Shown: positions 11,420 to 22,704 of the stretch, in pieces
How the letters are laid out: each line of letters begins with the position of its first letter
Numbering within the stretch: position 1 is the stretch's first letter
Source of the DNA: Limnanthes douglasii subsp. nivea
Lineage: Eukaryota > Streptophyta > Magnoliopsida > Brassicales > Limnanthaceae
Direction: 5' to 3'
NCBI GenBank assembly: GCA_036936605.1
Contig: JAUPFV010000002.1
Location: forward strand, 129,936,376-130,000,375
Length of the DNA stretch: 64,000 bases
Program-made: the position numbers and the translations under genes
The notes under the pieces: model-generated
Seen by the model: only the letters and a program-made list of their open reading frames with translations
The model's database searches: none
What the model was told of the DNA's origin: nothing

Positions 11420-14400
11420 TTATTCCAAGTACATTCGTAGGTGTTCAATATTCCAAGGGTGAGTTAAAACCCTGCCATCTTTGTCTTCCAACCAGTATGT
11501 CCCAGGCTTGATTCTTTCAACCACAGTATATGGACCCTCCCAAGTTGGGGCCAGCTTTCCGAAGAGCTTTTCCTTGGTATGCAAGAAAACTTTCCTCAAT
11601 ACTTTATCTCCTGGTTGAAAGTCCCTTCTTTTAACTTTAGAAGCAAACCGGCTTCTGATCAAGCCCTGATAGTGTGCCATTCTAAGATGAGCTTTTACCC
11701 GTCTTTCTTCGATCAAATCAAGCTGATTTCTAATTGTCATCTCATTAGCCTGTCCGGAGAAGTTATGAACACGAAAGGAGGGGAGTGTCTTTTCTATGGG
11801 AGCTACTGCATCCATTCCATAGACTAAGGCAAAAGGGGATTCTTGTGTTGCAGCCCCAGGTGTTGTTCGGTAAGCCCACAAGACTTCTTGTAGATAACTA
11901 GGCCACTTCCCAGCAGCCCCTTCTAAGTTTTTCTTTAAACCGGACAGTATCGTTCTATTAGCCACTTCAACTTGTCCATTGGCTTGAGGGTGGAAAGGTG
12001 AAGAAAAGCAGTGCTGAATACCTCTTGAGGCACAGAAGCTCTCCATCTCTCTATTATCAAACTGTGGCCCATTGTCTGTTGTTATTCTCTGAGGGACACC
12101 AAATCTGCAGCATATGTTGGATAGAATGAATTTTATAACAGCTTTTGATGTTGTCCCTGCCAAGGGAGCTGCTTCCACCCACTTTGAGAAGTAGTCAATG
12201 GCCATAATTATAGTTTTACGCCTTCCGGACGCCACAGGGAGAGGCCCAACCAAGTCCAATCCCCATCGAGCAAAAGGGATGGGCTCAGAGATCGACTCCA
12301 AAAGAATGGCTGGTACATGAATTTCATTGCTGTACCTCTGGCATGGGTCACACCTTCGTACCAGCTCCTTAGCATATTTCATAATTGATGGCCAATAGTA
12401 TCCGGAGAGTAGCACCCTTCTTGTTAAAGCTCTAAATCCACAATGGGCTGATCCCTCACCATCATGCAATTCGGAGAGAACTATTTGTGACTCATGATCC
12501 CCTAAACAACGTAGGAGAGGTTTGCTATAGGATTTTTTGTATAATACTTCTCTTAACATAAGGAAACCACGAGCCCTGTGCTTCAATGTTCTGGCTTGTG
12601 ATTTATTCAAGGGTACGATACCATCGGACAGATATTGCACAAGAGGAGACCTCCAATCTTGAGGCTGATTTACTTGTATTTCAAATACTTCCTCTTTTTC
12701 ACCTTTATCGAGTTGAATAGAAGGGCTTTCGAGCACATGGATCCATGGGTAGGACTCCGTATATGCTATCGTTGCCAATGAGTCTGCTAGCTCATTCTCT
12801 GCCCGGGGGATGTGCTCATAGACAATAGCTTTAAATTTCAACGCCTCATTTTTCAGGAGGAGTAAATACTTGACCAATTGTTCTTTTCTAGCTTCTGATA
12901 GGCCCAAGGCATGGTGGACTAGCAACTGGGAGTCACTTAGTAGCTTGACTCTTTTAGCTCCACAAATGTAGGCCAATTTCAACCCAGCTATAGCTGCCTC
13001 GTATTCGGACTCATTATTGGATGCCCTGAAAGCAAAACAAATAGCTTGGAACATGTTGTCCCCGTAGGGGGAAGTGAGACATATTCCTGCCCCAGATCCC
13101 ATGGTACTGGATCCTCCGTCTGTTCGGACAATCCACACTTTTTTGTCTTTTGAATCAGCAGGTTGTTCTGAATCCCTATCAGAATGGAACTCAACTAGAA
13201 AGTCAGCCACAACTTGAGCTTTTACTGCTGTCCGGGGAGCGAAGTCTATGTCGAAGTCCCCCAACTCTACTGACCACTTTGTCATTCTGCTCGAAATGTA
13301 TGCTTTTTGAAGGACATTCTTTAAACGGAAAGAGGTCCAGACAACGATAGGATGAGCCTGGAAGTAGGGCCTCATTTTTCTTGCACCTATTACCAAAGCC
13401 AATGCTAGTTTTTCGAGTTTCAAGTAACGCCTCTCAGCATCAGTCAGGCTTTTGCTGATGTAGTACACTGGGTGAGGATACCCATCAACCTCCCTTACTA
13501 ACACAGCACTGATGGCACAACTTGAAACAGCCAGATATACAAAAAGAGTCTCCCCATCGACTGGTTTAAACAAAGTCTTGGGAGAGGACAGATGCTTCTT
13601 GATTTCAATGAATGCCTCATCACACTGTGGTGTCCATTCAAACCCCTTTGCACCCTTCAGGGTTTGAAAGAAAGGAGCACACCTGTCCGAAGACCTGGAG
13701 ATAAATCTGTTCAAGGCTGCCAACCTCCCCGTTAATCGCTGTACTTCTTTAATGTTTCGACGAGGCTCCATTTGGGACAAAGCATCGAGTTGGTCCGGGT
13801 CGGGCTGTATTCCATGCTCACTTATGATATACCCTAAGAACTTCCCGGACTGCACTCCGAACACACACTTTTCAGGGTTTAATTTTAAATTCACTTTGGC
13901 CAAGATGGAAAAAGTCTCTTGGAGGTCGGACAAGTGCAACTGCTCATCCATGCTTTTCACCATCATATCGTCAATGTAAACCTCCATATTTCTTCCAATT
14001 TGATCAGCAAATGCCTTATTGACTAACCTTTGATAAGTAGCCCCAGCATTTTTCAAGCCAAAGGGCATCACCTTGTAGCAGTGTAAACCTCTATCAGTGA
14101 CAAAAGTGGTATGCTCTTGATCTTTTGGATCCACCTGGATCTGATTGTACCCGGAGAAGGCATCCATGAAGGAGAGTAGCTTGTTCCCAGAAGTAGAGTC
14201 TACTAACTGATCTATCCGGGGAACCGGATACAAGTCTTTTGGGTAAGCTCGATTGAGGTCTGTGAAGTCAATGCACATACGCCATTTACCATTCTTCTTT
14301 TTTACCAAGACAGGATTGGCAGTCCACAAAGGGTACTGAGATTCTTTAATGTGCCCCATCTTTGTGAGTCTGTCAACCTCTTGTACAATGACATCAGCCT

Positions 14401-14647
14401 TTTCTTTTGAGAAAGCTCTCCTTTTTTGTACCACTGGTGCCACATCTCTCCGGACAGATAGGTGATGGGAAATCACCTCTGATGGAACTCCAGTAACATC
14501 AGCATTGCACCAAGCAAAAACATGCTGATGGTCTTTCAAGAATTTCAACATTACTTCTTTCAGTATTGGTGGCATTTTGGACCCTATCTTGACGCTTTTT
14601 CCTTCTTCCAAGCAGTGTGTCTCAACCTCTTCAATCGGAATCAACAC
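11420..14647 (-). CDS. gypsy A pol: reverse transcriptase, RNase H, integrase
   Basis: 1,075 codons without interruption. RT comes first, with WRMCIDFTDLNRAYPKD, LSFMDAFSGYNQI and the catalytic YIDDMMVKS at about residue 225. RNase H follows, with VRTDGGSS, the NNESEYEAA acidic residue and SDSQLLVHHA. Integrase shows an HHCC zinc region (HDGEGSAHCGF ... CDPCQRY), the DDE core (GLDLVGPLP, TDNGPQFD, HPQANGQVEVANR) and a C-terminal GPY segment (WEGPYTVVERIKPGTYW). The enzymes copy the RNA genome and insert the DNA. The start shown is the first ATG after a UAG. The frame is continuous with gag-protease, so the true N-terminus may come from readthrough of that stop. All catalytic residues I can check are present. 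Confidence 0.95.
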   Translation of the reverse strand: MLIPIEEVETHCLEEGKSVKIGSKMPPILKEVMLKFLKDHQHVFAWCNADVTGVPSEVISHHLSVRRDVAPVVQKRRAFSKEKADVIVQEVDRLTKMGHIKESQYPLWTANPVLVKKKNGKWRMCIDFTDLNRAYPKDLYPVPRIDQLVDSTSGNKLLSFMDAFSGYNQIQVDPKDQEHTTFVTDRGLHCYKVMPFGLKNAGATYQRLVNKAFADQIGRNMEVYIDDMMVKSMDEQLHLSDLQETFSILAKVNLKLNPEKCVFGVQSGKFLGYIISEHGIQPDPDQLDALSQMEPRRNIKEVQRLTGRLAALNRFISRSSDRCAPFFQTLKGAKGFEWTPQCDEAFIEIKKHLSSPKTLFKPVDGETLFVYLAVSSCAISAVLVREVDGYPHPVYYISKSLTDAERRYLKLEKLALALVIGARKMRPYFQAHPIVVWTSFRLKNVLQKAYISSRMTKWSVELGDFDIDFAPRTAVKAQVVADFLVEFHSDRDSEQPADSKDKKVWIVRTDGGSSTMGSGAGICLTSPYGDNMFQAICFAFRASNNESEYEAAIAGLKLAYICGAKRVKLLSDSQLLVHHALGLSEARKEQLVKYLLLLKNEALKFKAIVYEHIPRAENELADSLATIAYTESYPWIHVLESPSIQLDKGEKEEVFEIQVNQPQDWRSPLVQYLSDGIVPLNKSQARTLKHRARGFLMLREVLYKKSYSKPLLRCLGDHESQIVLSELHDGEGSAHCGFRALTRRVLLSGYYWPSIMKYAKELVRRCDPCQRYSNEIHVPAILLESISEPIPFARWGLDLVGPLPVASGRRKTIIMAIDYFSKWVEAAPLAGTTSKAVIKFILSNICCRFGVPQRITTDNGPQFDNREMESFCASRGIQHCFSSPFHPQANGQVEVANRTILSGLKKNLEGAAGKWPSYLQEVLWAYRTTPGAATQESPFALVYGMDAVAPIEKTLPSFRVHNFSGQANEMTIRNQLDLIEERRVKAHLRMAHYQGLIRSRFASKVKRRDFQPGDKVLRKVFLHTKEKLFGKLAPTWEGPYTVVERIKPGTYWLEDKDGRVLTHPWNIEHLRMYLE

Positions 14648-14710
14648 TCCGGGTGTCTCTCTGGGGTCATCAATTTCACCCTCACCCCCAGAAAGGCCCT
14701 CAAACTGCTA
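14648..14710 (-). promoter_or_regulatory. UAG junction between gag-protease and pol, gypsy A
   Basis: Gag-protease ends VRINDQ at TAG (14710-14708) and the same frame stays open into pol. The context is CAA-TAG-CAG-TTT, close to the plant-virus leaky context UAG-CAR-YYA. Family copy B has an aligned TAG (followed by TAA). Readthrough is inferred, not shown. Confidence 0.45.
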
Positions 14711-17050
14711 TTGATCGTTTATACGGACTGCCCCCAGCGTTCGTGGAGCCAAGGCAGTGGCATAGCATTCTCTTGCAACCTTTTGGCTGCTCCGGACAAC
14801 CCCAACCTGTCCCTGAACAGCATACTTTAGACACTGATGGACTGTCGAAGCCACTGCATGCATCCTAGAGAGCCAAGACCTCCCTAGAATAGCATTATAA
14901 CAGGTGGGACAATCCACCACAATGAAGAGTATTCTAACCATTTTCTTGAAAGGGCCCCTGCCCAACAACACTTCTTCTTCAAACTCCCCGATCACATCGG
15001 CTGAGCTGCCCGTGAAGCCCACGATTGATCTGTCTGAATTTTGTATCACAGCTGGATTTTTCATTTTCTTATAAGTGTTTAGAAAAAGGATATTAGCAGA
15101 GCTTCCAGTATCCACCAAAATTCGCCTTATCTCATTGCCCCCTATAGATGCTCCTATGACAACAGCATCCTCATGAGGGCCAGCAATATCTCTCAAATCA
15201 TCCTCATCGAAAACTATGAATGGGAATGAGTTTGGAGATTGATAGAATGTCATGCCTCCTTCTAGCTGGGAGGCCAAATTATGAACATGCCTTTTTCTTG
15301 AAGAAGTAGTAGGAGCTGTCATAGTGTCCCCTCCGAAAATTTTCAGTGACTCGAAGAATTTAATGAGCCCGGAGACTGATCTAGAACGCTCCTCAATAGT
15401 ACCCACTCTGTTTCTTGTTGGATCAGTATCCAAGTACTCAGACTCCACATCAAACCTTTCAACTATTACCATAGCCCCCTCCGGGGCAGCGTTGCTTGGA
15501 CCAACCCTATGAGTGTTGTCAGGCCTGTTGCCTCCTCTCCTTTTAACGTATGCACCCAACTTCCCTCTTTCAATCAAGTTTTGTACCTCTTGTTTCAACG
15601 CTATGCAATCATCGGTGGTATGGCCAATATCATTATGGTATTGGCAAAAGGAATTATTTCGATGTTCTCTAGGAGACTGCAAGGTTGTCGGTCTCTGGTA
15701 GTGTACTTCATCTTTTGTTTTATCGAAAATGGTTGCCACACTTTCTTTGAGCTCTGCAAACCACCCCGGTTGGACCCATGGCCCTCTTTTGTTTCTAGAC
15801 TGTTGGCTTTGTGCAGGAGCAGCTGGTTGAGACTGAGCTTTTCCCCTTCCATGCCCCTGTCCGGTTTCTTTTGCTTTGTTCCCGGACTGGTTTTGATTTG
15901 GAGTTGGTGCCACCGGGGTGGATCTCACCTGTCTGTGCACCCTGGTCTTTTTCGTTTCATCAACATTTATTTGCTTGCCAACTTGGTTCAGCAATCCTCC
16001 CCAGGTCATGGCTTTCTTCCTGGTCACCGAATCGGCCAGGTTGCCTGGGTTCAAACCTTGTCTTAGGGATGCTATTGCCACCTGTTCGAAGCAATCAGCC
16101 AACCCATTCTTTGTGTTTACAAAACGACTTATGTACTCCTTTAACGACTCATTTGGCTCTTGGGCACAATGGATTATTGTGTCTCCATTGCCCTTCAGCT
16201 CCTTACTCCCCACAAACTGCCTTCGAAAGGCCACCCAAAAAGTATCAAAGTCTTTAATACAACCCTGAGGCAGGCTGTTGTACCATTTCAGAGCACTCCC
16301 TGTAAAAGATTGGGAGAATGCCCTACAGAGTAGTTTATCTTCATCATCAAAGTTCATCATGAAGTTCTTGAATTGCTCCAGATGATTGTCCGGATCAGTA
16401 CTGCCATCATACTTCTCCATCTTAGTACTGTCAAACCTCTTAGGGAGGTTTCCGGACAGGATTTTAGAAGACAGTGGAGACTGCCTCCAATTCCTCCCAC
16501 GACTGAACACGGTATCCTCATTAGGAGTTGCAAAGATACCTGGCTCATCGTGGAAAGCAAAAGGATCCATCAACATCTTGTCCGTATACCTCCGGTGGTG
16601 AGATGACCCTTTTCCAATATGCCTTTTCATTCTTCCATGGTGATCTCTTTTTCTGGAATACTTTTTAACTTGCTTTTGTTTCTTCTTGGTTCGTCCCTCA
16701 TCACTGCTAGAGGACAAGGACTTTTCGTTTCCCTCACTGTCCGAAGAGCTGTCCGAAGACTCTGAACTCGAGTCAGAACTCTCCACAGGCTTGGACCGGT
16801 GAGACTTTTTAGAGCTGGCATGCGTCTTCTTAGTGCTCACATGAGTTCTGGAAACCTCATGCTCCCTTGGGTTATCGATGTGGTGAGCATCTAATGCTTT
16901 GGATTTCTCTTTCACGCCCATCTTGGCCTTTTCAGCCCTCAGAGCTTCTATCTCAAGTTTTAACCTGTCGCGCTCTTGGACAGTATACTCATCGTTCTCT
17001 TCCACCACTTCGAGCAAAGCTGGTGGAAGCTCTGGATTATCCGGATTCAT
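14711..17050 (-). CDS. gypsy A gag and protease
   Basis: 780 codons, open. The N-terminus is charged and serine-rich (coiled-coil-like start, then an SSDSSS-type acidic tract and a basic stretch). The retrotransposon capsid domain follows at about residues 185-350 (GSTDPDNHLEQFKNFM, DEDKLLCRAFSQSF, ALKWYNSLPQG, FRRQFVGSKE). A zinc-binding stretch CQYHNDIGHTTDDC follows at about 475. The aspartic protease site DTGSSANILF is near residue 645. Gag packages the RNA and the protease matures the polyprotein. The start at 17050 is the first ATG after the primer site. Confidence 0.93.
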
Positions 17051-17102
17051 TCGGACAGAATTTCTTTACTTGGTTTCGAATACTTGATTCAGGCACCGTC
17101 GC

Positions 17103-17120
17103 CTCCCACTGTGGTCGCCA
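17103..17120 (-). promoter_or_regulatory. gypsy A primer binding site
   Basis: TGGCGACCACAGTGGGAG in element sense, three bases inside the 5' LTR. It begins with the TGG that pairs with a tRNA CCA end. I cannot assign the tRNA. Confidence 0.65.
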
Positions 17121-17123
17121 ATT

Positions 17124-17580
17124 TGGTGAGGATAAAAGTAGCCTGAGGGTAGGCTGGTAATTTCAAGCGGAGTTTTAAGGCTGCGTGAGGGTGTTTCACG
17201 GTGATGTGTGGGTGTTTAAGGGTGTTTCAAAGTGCTTTTAATGTGGAGAGAGAATTAAGCAGCTTGGCAACAGTTAATTTTTCTTACCCATAGTTAATGC
17301 TGGTGGTTGGGTATTTATAGTATGAAATTTGGGCCCTTATGGGCTTTCGGGTCAAGTTTAATGGACCCGGGTCATGTTTAAAAACCCATGAGTTCTAAGC
17401 AGGATGACAGGTAGCTTAGTCAAGAAGTGTTTAGGTTTTTTAGTACTTTTGTCATAGTTCGAACAGCTTTAGGCTCACAGTGTTCGAAGTCACCTGTCCG
17501 GTTTAAATATCCTGTCCGGTATACGGAGAGATTTACATTGGGCTGGCCTTCCGGGGAGCACTTCGAATTCGGACTCATCA
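17124..17580 (-). repeat. gypsy A 5' LTR
   Basis: 457 bp, matching 7087-7543 except for 8 substitutions. Followed by the target duplication ATATC at 17581-17585. Confidence 0.95.
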
Positions 17581-17965
17581 ATATCTATATGCAAGAAATA
17601 TAAAACCTCTAAGAGTGAAGCTTGGGTTGTAATCAATTATAGAGACGTCTACTGGAACCTTAGGGTTGAGACAAGCTCTCAAAATTGATGATTATTGAGT
17701 CAAATGAGATATTAGGAAATCTAAAGCAGGCTGGTCTAAAAAGGATTTGATATGACATAGTCTGGTCTGTAGCGAGCTGAGCTAAACAATGATGGACTAA
17801 AGCATGAGAGTTAGACCAAAGCTGATTCTTCTACTTGCTAGGTTTCCCATTGAACTGGGTCTTATATTTTATTCATCCTCTATTAAATGAATTTTCTATT
17901 AATTAGTTTTCATATTAATTGGGTCTTATATATTAATTAGGTTTTTTACTAATTTGGATTTCCTA
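17581..17965 (+). repeat. copia-1 LTR-like segment, right of gypsy A
   Basis: Continues the sequence broken at 7086. ATATGCAAGAAAT, GTGAAGCTTGGG and GAGACGTCTACTGGAACC parallel 56140-56210, and the AT-rich part to about 17965 parallels 56400-56545. Beyond that it passes into gag, unlike the 56-kb copy. Confidence 0.65.
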
Positions 17966-17984
17966 TTTATGATTTAAACAATGT

Positions 17985-18396
17985 CTATGAATAGTAGCAC
18001 AAATATCTGAAGGCAGCTAGATTATTATAACCGAATCATACTCGACTTGAATGCAATCGGTGTGAAGATGGATGAGGAGGACCAAGAAATCATCTTATTA
18101 AGTTCTCTCACCAATGAGTATGAACACTTCACGTTGACCATGTTATACAAAAAGACTCTTTTACAATGGCCATCTGAAGTGTGACTCCAGGGAACAAACT
18201 AAATGTGAGAGATCGATCACGAAATAGAGATTCAAGCAAGAGGTTTACGAAAATCTTGATCAAAGTCCAAAAAAAATAGAAAAAGTTTAAAATTAATCTG
18301 TTAGACATACAAGAAGAAATGACATAAAAGTCGAAACTTCCCAGAGAAGGTAAATGACAACAACTATCAAAATATCGAAGCTAGAGTTGTTGTAAT
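17985..18396 (+). pseudogene. copia-1 gag fragment
   Basis: From 18017 the frame reads LDYYNRIILDLNAIGVKMD then EEDQEIILLSSLTNEYEHF, the conserved gag segment of TNT1-type copia elements. It continues through basic sequence to a degenerate zinc knuckle (C-TYKKK-HKSRN-PEKVND). Several stops interrupt it, and the N-terminal third of gag is missing. Reading breaks at about 18396, where the hAT begins. The matching continuation is the protease at 53680. Confidence 0.75.
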
Positions 18397-18409
18397 TAGA
18401 GATGGAAAA

Positions 18410-18720
18410 CGGGTATGGACACGCTAGAAATAAATGGGACACGCCAGAACTTAAATGGGGTCATATATAAATGTCAAGTTTATCCTCCAACACGCAAGAC
18501 GCGCAACATGCCAGACACGTACACGTAGAGTCACGCTAATAATAATGACACGCCAGACTTGCACACGCTAGCCACGCACTTGCATAGTCACACTAATAAT
18601 AATGACACACTAGACACGTTCATAATAATGACACGCCAGACTTGCACACGCTAAGACACACACTTGCATATCCACACTAATGATAATGGCATGCCAGACA
18701 TGCTAGTCAATTATATATTA
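18410..18720. repeat. subterminal ACACGC/CCAGAC short repeats of the hAT
   Basis: GACACGCCAGACTTGCACACGC and variants recur with (TAA)-rich linkers at roughly 60-bp spacing. A related ACACGC-rich patch is at 53440-53567. Such subterminal motifs are typical transposase-binding regions; that role here is inferred. Confidence 0.55.
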
Positions 18721-18727
18721 TACTAAA

Positions 18728-18943
18728 TTGATAAACATTATTTATAAGCTTATTATTATAAAAATTATATGTTTTATTTTAAATATTATAAGAATTATTA
18801 TTATGATTTTATTACTACATTTTGAATATTATTATTATAATTTGGTTATAAATATTATTATTGTTATTATTTTACAAATTATAATCATATTTTATAATTA
18901 CAAGTATACGATTATAATTTTATTATTACATTTTGCTTATTAT
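18728..18943. repeat. AT-rich tandem array, left part
   Basis: TTTTATTATTACATTTTG and TTGGTTATAAATATT motifs, continuous in character with 51510-52385 on the other side of gypsy B. The array was therefore split by B. Confidence 0.7.
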
Positions 18944-19319
18944 TGGTGAGGTTTATTTTCGTTTGAGGGTAATTTTGTCCAGAGTTTTGTGGTATTTTGA
19001 TGGTATTTAATGTTTGGATAGAGTGTAGAGGGAGAATTAAGCTGCCTGGTTGTATTTAATTTTTCTTACCCTTATTTAATGAAAGTGGTTAGGTATTTAT
19101 ACCTTGAATTGTGGGCCACATGGGCTTTCGGGTTGAATTATGGATTCGGGTCGAGTTCAAAGACCCATTAGTCTTAAGTAGGTAGATAATTAGCTTAGTC
19201 ATGAAGTGATTAAGTTTTTAGTACATTAGTTCAGTCCGGGCGGTTTAGTGGGTGGATGTTGTCCGGATTAACCCTGTCTGGTTCTCACGAAGTGGTGGCA
19301 ACAAATTTCGGACTCATCA
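18944..19319 (-). repeat. gypsy B 3' LTR
   Basis: 376 bp, plus-strand ends TGGTGAGG and GACTCATCA. Pairs with 51156-51509. Confidence 0.94.
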
Positions 19320-19335
19320 GTAACCCTTTTTTAAG
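19320..19335 (-). promoter_or_regulatory. gypsy B polypurine tract
   Basis: In element sense TTAAAAAAGGGTTAC abuts the 3' LTR, matching the position and type of the A tract. Confidence 0.7.
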
Positions 19336-19657
19336 GTTGTGTTCGAAGACCTTTAAAAAAACCTAAAAAATTAGTTCAAGAGTAATTATAACTTTGTCCA
19401 GTCATTTCAAAAATATGTAATGACTTTTACCCGGACAGACTAAAACCCTTAGAAGCTGAGCAGTTTCATCAGAGATTACAGGACACGTGTCCTTCTCCGA
19501 TTCGCCACACCGGCCGTTTTTTCTCCTAGAATGGCGCTCCCACTTACTTCAAAAAGAAACTTCTTCATTAAATGCGAATGACATCAGCATCGCCTTTAAT
19601 CATTGCATCTAGTCTTTCGAATTCTCCTAGGTATCGAAGCATCATCTACCTGATTAG

Positions 19658-19664
19658 TATAAAT
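19658..19664 (+). promoter_or_regulatory. TATA box of the gypsy B antisense gene
   Basis: TATAAAT about 98 bp upstream of the antisense ATG at 19762, same orientation. Confidence 0.5.
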
Positions 19665-19761
19665 TAGTTTACTTTTTACTATTTCATTACCTTCATTATC
19701 TCTAAACTGTCAAACTCTAAAGCTTTCATCTCTCAAAAATCCTCTCTTTCAGTGTGAGTTT

Positions 19762-22704
19762 ATGTTCACAACAAGAAACGCTTTGGTAAAAGGTGGGTGG
19801 CTTAATTTGTCAGAGTTGGAAAAAGCTCAAAAAGTTGAACGAGAAAGACGTATCGTTGCAGGCCTTCTTGTTTCCCCTATTAATAGACCAGAAACACCAA
19901 GTTCAGAGCATGACCATGGTTCTTCTTCAACTAAGAGTGATAAACCTAGGAGGTTGTTCCAGTCCAACCTTTCACCAATCGTTTCAGACTCATCGGTCCA
20001 GGAGTCGGAGCTTGCCGTTGAACCAGGGCCGATAGTCACAAGTTGCAAGAAACCTTCCCCATTTATTGCCATGGGGTCAGATGCTGATATGTCCCCGGAG
20101 AAGCTGGTAGATAGATGAAAGGGTCGTCTGGTTAAAGGGCAGGCTGTTGGCACACAGCCTAAAACAAAATCCACGCCTCCGAAATCCGGGGCAAAAAGTC
20201 AAACCACAGGGTCAGAAGTACCCATCAAAACTTCCAAGGACAAGCTGTCCGGTCCGGAGGTAACTAGCTCAAGTCTTCAAAAAGAGGTCTCCGGGTCCGA
20301 GCCCCAAGCGGACTCTAGACCTCAAGAGGGAAAAGATGCTCAACAATCTGAAGGGCTTACTGAGCCAATTATCAACCCCTCTCTCCCTAAGACAGCTGAC
20401 AACCCCTCCATGGTAATAGAGGATATAATGGAGGATAGCATTGAAGAAGCCCCTTTTGAGACTGATGTCTCAGGGAAAACAAGTGAAACTGCCTTGGTTA
20501 GGAAGAGCAAAGGCAAGGAGAAAGTATGTTTAAGGCACCCGGACCTGCCGGAGTGCCTTATGGGAAAGGTGGGGCCTTGTTTTCACAAGGTACATGTTAA
20601 ATATATGTTGGCTATGCAGAAAATCAAGTATGTTTTCATTCACACAGCTGAACTTGGCCGGATAAGGACAAAGTGGGGTATTCCAGAGAATGTCAAAGTA
20701 AGGATCCCAATCGATCCGGAGATGCTCATGGATTGTAAGCTCAATGAGATTGTCTTTTATACTGAGCTATTCAAATGGGGACTTAGGTTTCCCTTGGACC
20801 TAGAAATAGTCAGGTATTTATATTTAATCAATCTTTTCCCAAGCGGGCTAAGTCCTAATGCATGGTTCAACCTTATGGCATGCATTATGGCCTCAAGGCT
20901 CTCCAGAATTCCTCTTCCGATGGAGCAATTTGCTGTTGTGGCAAGCCTCTGCAGAAATCATCCCTTCCCTTTCTATCACTTCAACATGGGTGACAATTAC
21001 AAGGTAGTGGATAACTTACTTGAGTTAGACAAAGGCTGGAAGACTCAATTTCTGTTTATCAGCGGTGCTTGGGAGAATGGAAATAAAATTAAAACTGGCG
21101 TCAACCCAAGCATGCTCACCAGCAGATGACGAAGTGATGGTAATAGTCTCACTGGATACTTATACTTTTACTTATATTTTAAATCTTTTTTTTAATCTAA
21201 CTTTTTTCCCTTTTGCTTTTTGATAGTGCTGCCCAAGGATTTCAACGATTACCTAGAGGCCGGGCAGACTACTTGTGCCAGGCCGAATGCTTGGGCATCT
21301 GAAAAATGGGCAAACCATTTCCACAACTGCTTTACTGGAGGCAACTTAGCCAGATCTTACCTGTGGAATACAACGGACCGGAGGGATCTGTCTTGGGAGG
21401 AGTTAACTACTTCACCCTCTCCGGGAGTGATCCTTCGGAAGACAGAGGTAAAAGATGAAAAATTAGCCTTGCCAGGCAGAGCTAAGGCCCTAAGCAAGAT
21501 GAAGGGAAAAAAGGCCAAGGCCGGGCGAAGTGTGGCAGAGGCCAATCTTGCTGAGGTGGAAAAAGTTATCCCAACAAATTCTGAGGGACAAGGTCAAGGG
21601 CAAATTGATGATGTCTTACTACAAGTGGTGGAAAATGAGAGCACTAAGGAAGCTGCTTGGTCTTCGAAGCCTCAAAAGTTCCTTAAAGAGGACAAAAAAC
21701 AAGGAGCAGAAGGTGGAGGCCGGGATGCCAAGAGAAAGAAAACTTCCCAAGGAGATGAGGTTTCTCTCCGGGATCCGGAGCCACTACCTCACATTGACCC
21801 TTTTGATCCTACGAGAGCAGAAGAGATCCCTAGTGACTTTCGAACCGAAGAGGTTGGAGAAGGGGGTATCAGTATTGATGGTGTCGACATCACCGGTCTT
21901 GAGGGGATTGATCTTTATTTTGCAAGCCTCCCTAAAGATGATTTCATTGGGCCTTACCACCCTCTAAGTTCTTTGAACACCGTCATATTCAACAGTAAGT
22001 CTTTTTCTGTTTCAAGTGAAAAGGATCTTATTGCTCCCTCCATTTTAAGCAATGTTCAACCATTGCTTATTTTGGAAAAGCAAGTACGCAATCAGTCAGC
22101 CATTATCAACGCCCTCAATTCTGACAAAGAGAAACTATCTACCGATTTACTTAGTGTTAATCAAAATACTGAGGTATTGAGGAAAGAGAATGAGGAGTTG
22201 AAGAAACGCCAGGAGGATTTGGCCAACATGTTAGCCACTTCAGAAGAAGTTATCAAAGAACTTCAATTAAAGCAATCCGTCCTGGAAAAAGACTTCCTGT
22301 CATCAAAAGAGGAGGTGAAGGCCAAAGATTGCACCATTCAGGCCTTAACAAATGACAAGATCTCTCTTGAGAAAATGGTGTCCAAGGCTGAGCAAGAAAA
22401 GGCTGACTTGTTGAGGGATCAGGAGAATACAATCCAGGCTAGGATGGATGCTTACACTAACGAGGTGATAGATTCTCAGGAAGCAAGGTATGCTGAGGTT
22501 AGGTCATACATGGTTTTATTATTTCATGAAAAATTTCCGAAGAAGACCTTGGGGGATTTATGGCGATTTGTGGAGTATGAAGACATTCCTCATCATATCA
22601 TGTCTGTTGGCGATAAGTACAACTATTCTATTGAGGACACCAGTGATGAAGAAAAAGAGATCAAGGAGAGTCCGGATGGTGAAAAAAATAAAAAAACCAA
22701 GTGA
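19762..22704 (+). pseudogene. gypsy B antisense gene, two exons, two in-frame stops
   Basis: Exon 1 is 19762-21139 and exon 2 is 21227-22704. The start MFTTRNALVKGGWLNLSEL matches A. The Transposase_28-like block (RTKWGIPENVKVRIPIDPE, FYTELFKWGLRFPLDLE) is at about 20660-20810. Splicing makes codon GTG and continues LPKDFNDYL. Exon 2 has the conserved GNLARSYLWNTTDRRDL, low-complexity charged sequence, a coiled coil (about 22080-22500) and an acidic end. Exon 1 keeps one frame throughout but is stopped by TGA at 20116-20118 and TGA at 21127-21129; the second replaces the W codon of A, close to the splice donor. Product role unknown. Confidence 0.85.
21140..21226 (+). other. intron of the gypsy B antisense gene
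   Basis: 87 bp, donor GTAATAGTC, long T-rich tract and acceptor TTTTTGATAG. Phase 1. Confidence 0.82.

Larger units (their letters stand above)
7087..17580 (-). mobile_element. gypsy A, complete Tat-type LTR retrotransposon with antisense gene
   Basis: A 10,494-bp element on the minus strand bounded by two 457-bp LTRs with TG...CA ends. The 5-bp target duplication ATATC is present at 7082-7086 and 17581-17585. Order along its own sense: LTR, primer site, gag-protease (17050-14708), RT-RNase H-integrase (14647-11420), conserved hairpin, antisense gene (plus strand, 7983-10968), polypurine tract, LTR. I count 8 differences between the LTRs (about 1.8%). Gag-protease and pol are each open; the antisense gene carries a frameshift and a stop. 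Family A/B shares LTR start, primer site and antisense protein. Confidence 0.96.

Noticed and set aside
15509..16268. overlapping plus-strand frames of up to 185 codons in gypsy A gag
   Set aside because: Antisense shadows of gag. No promoter, intron or conserved counterpart in gypsy C.
18728..18949. 73-codon Ile-rich plus-strand frame
   Set aside because: Product of the AT-rich array, not a gene.
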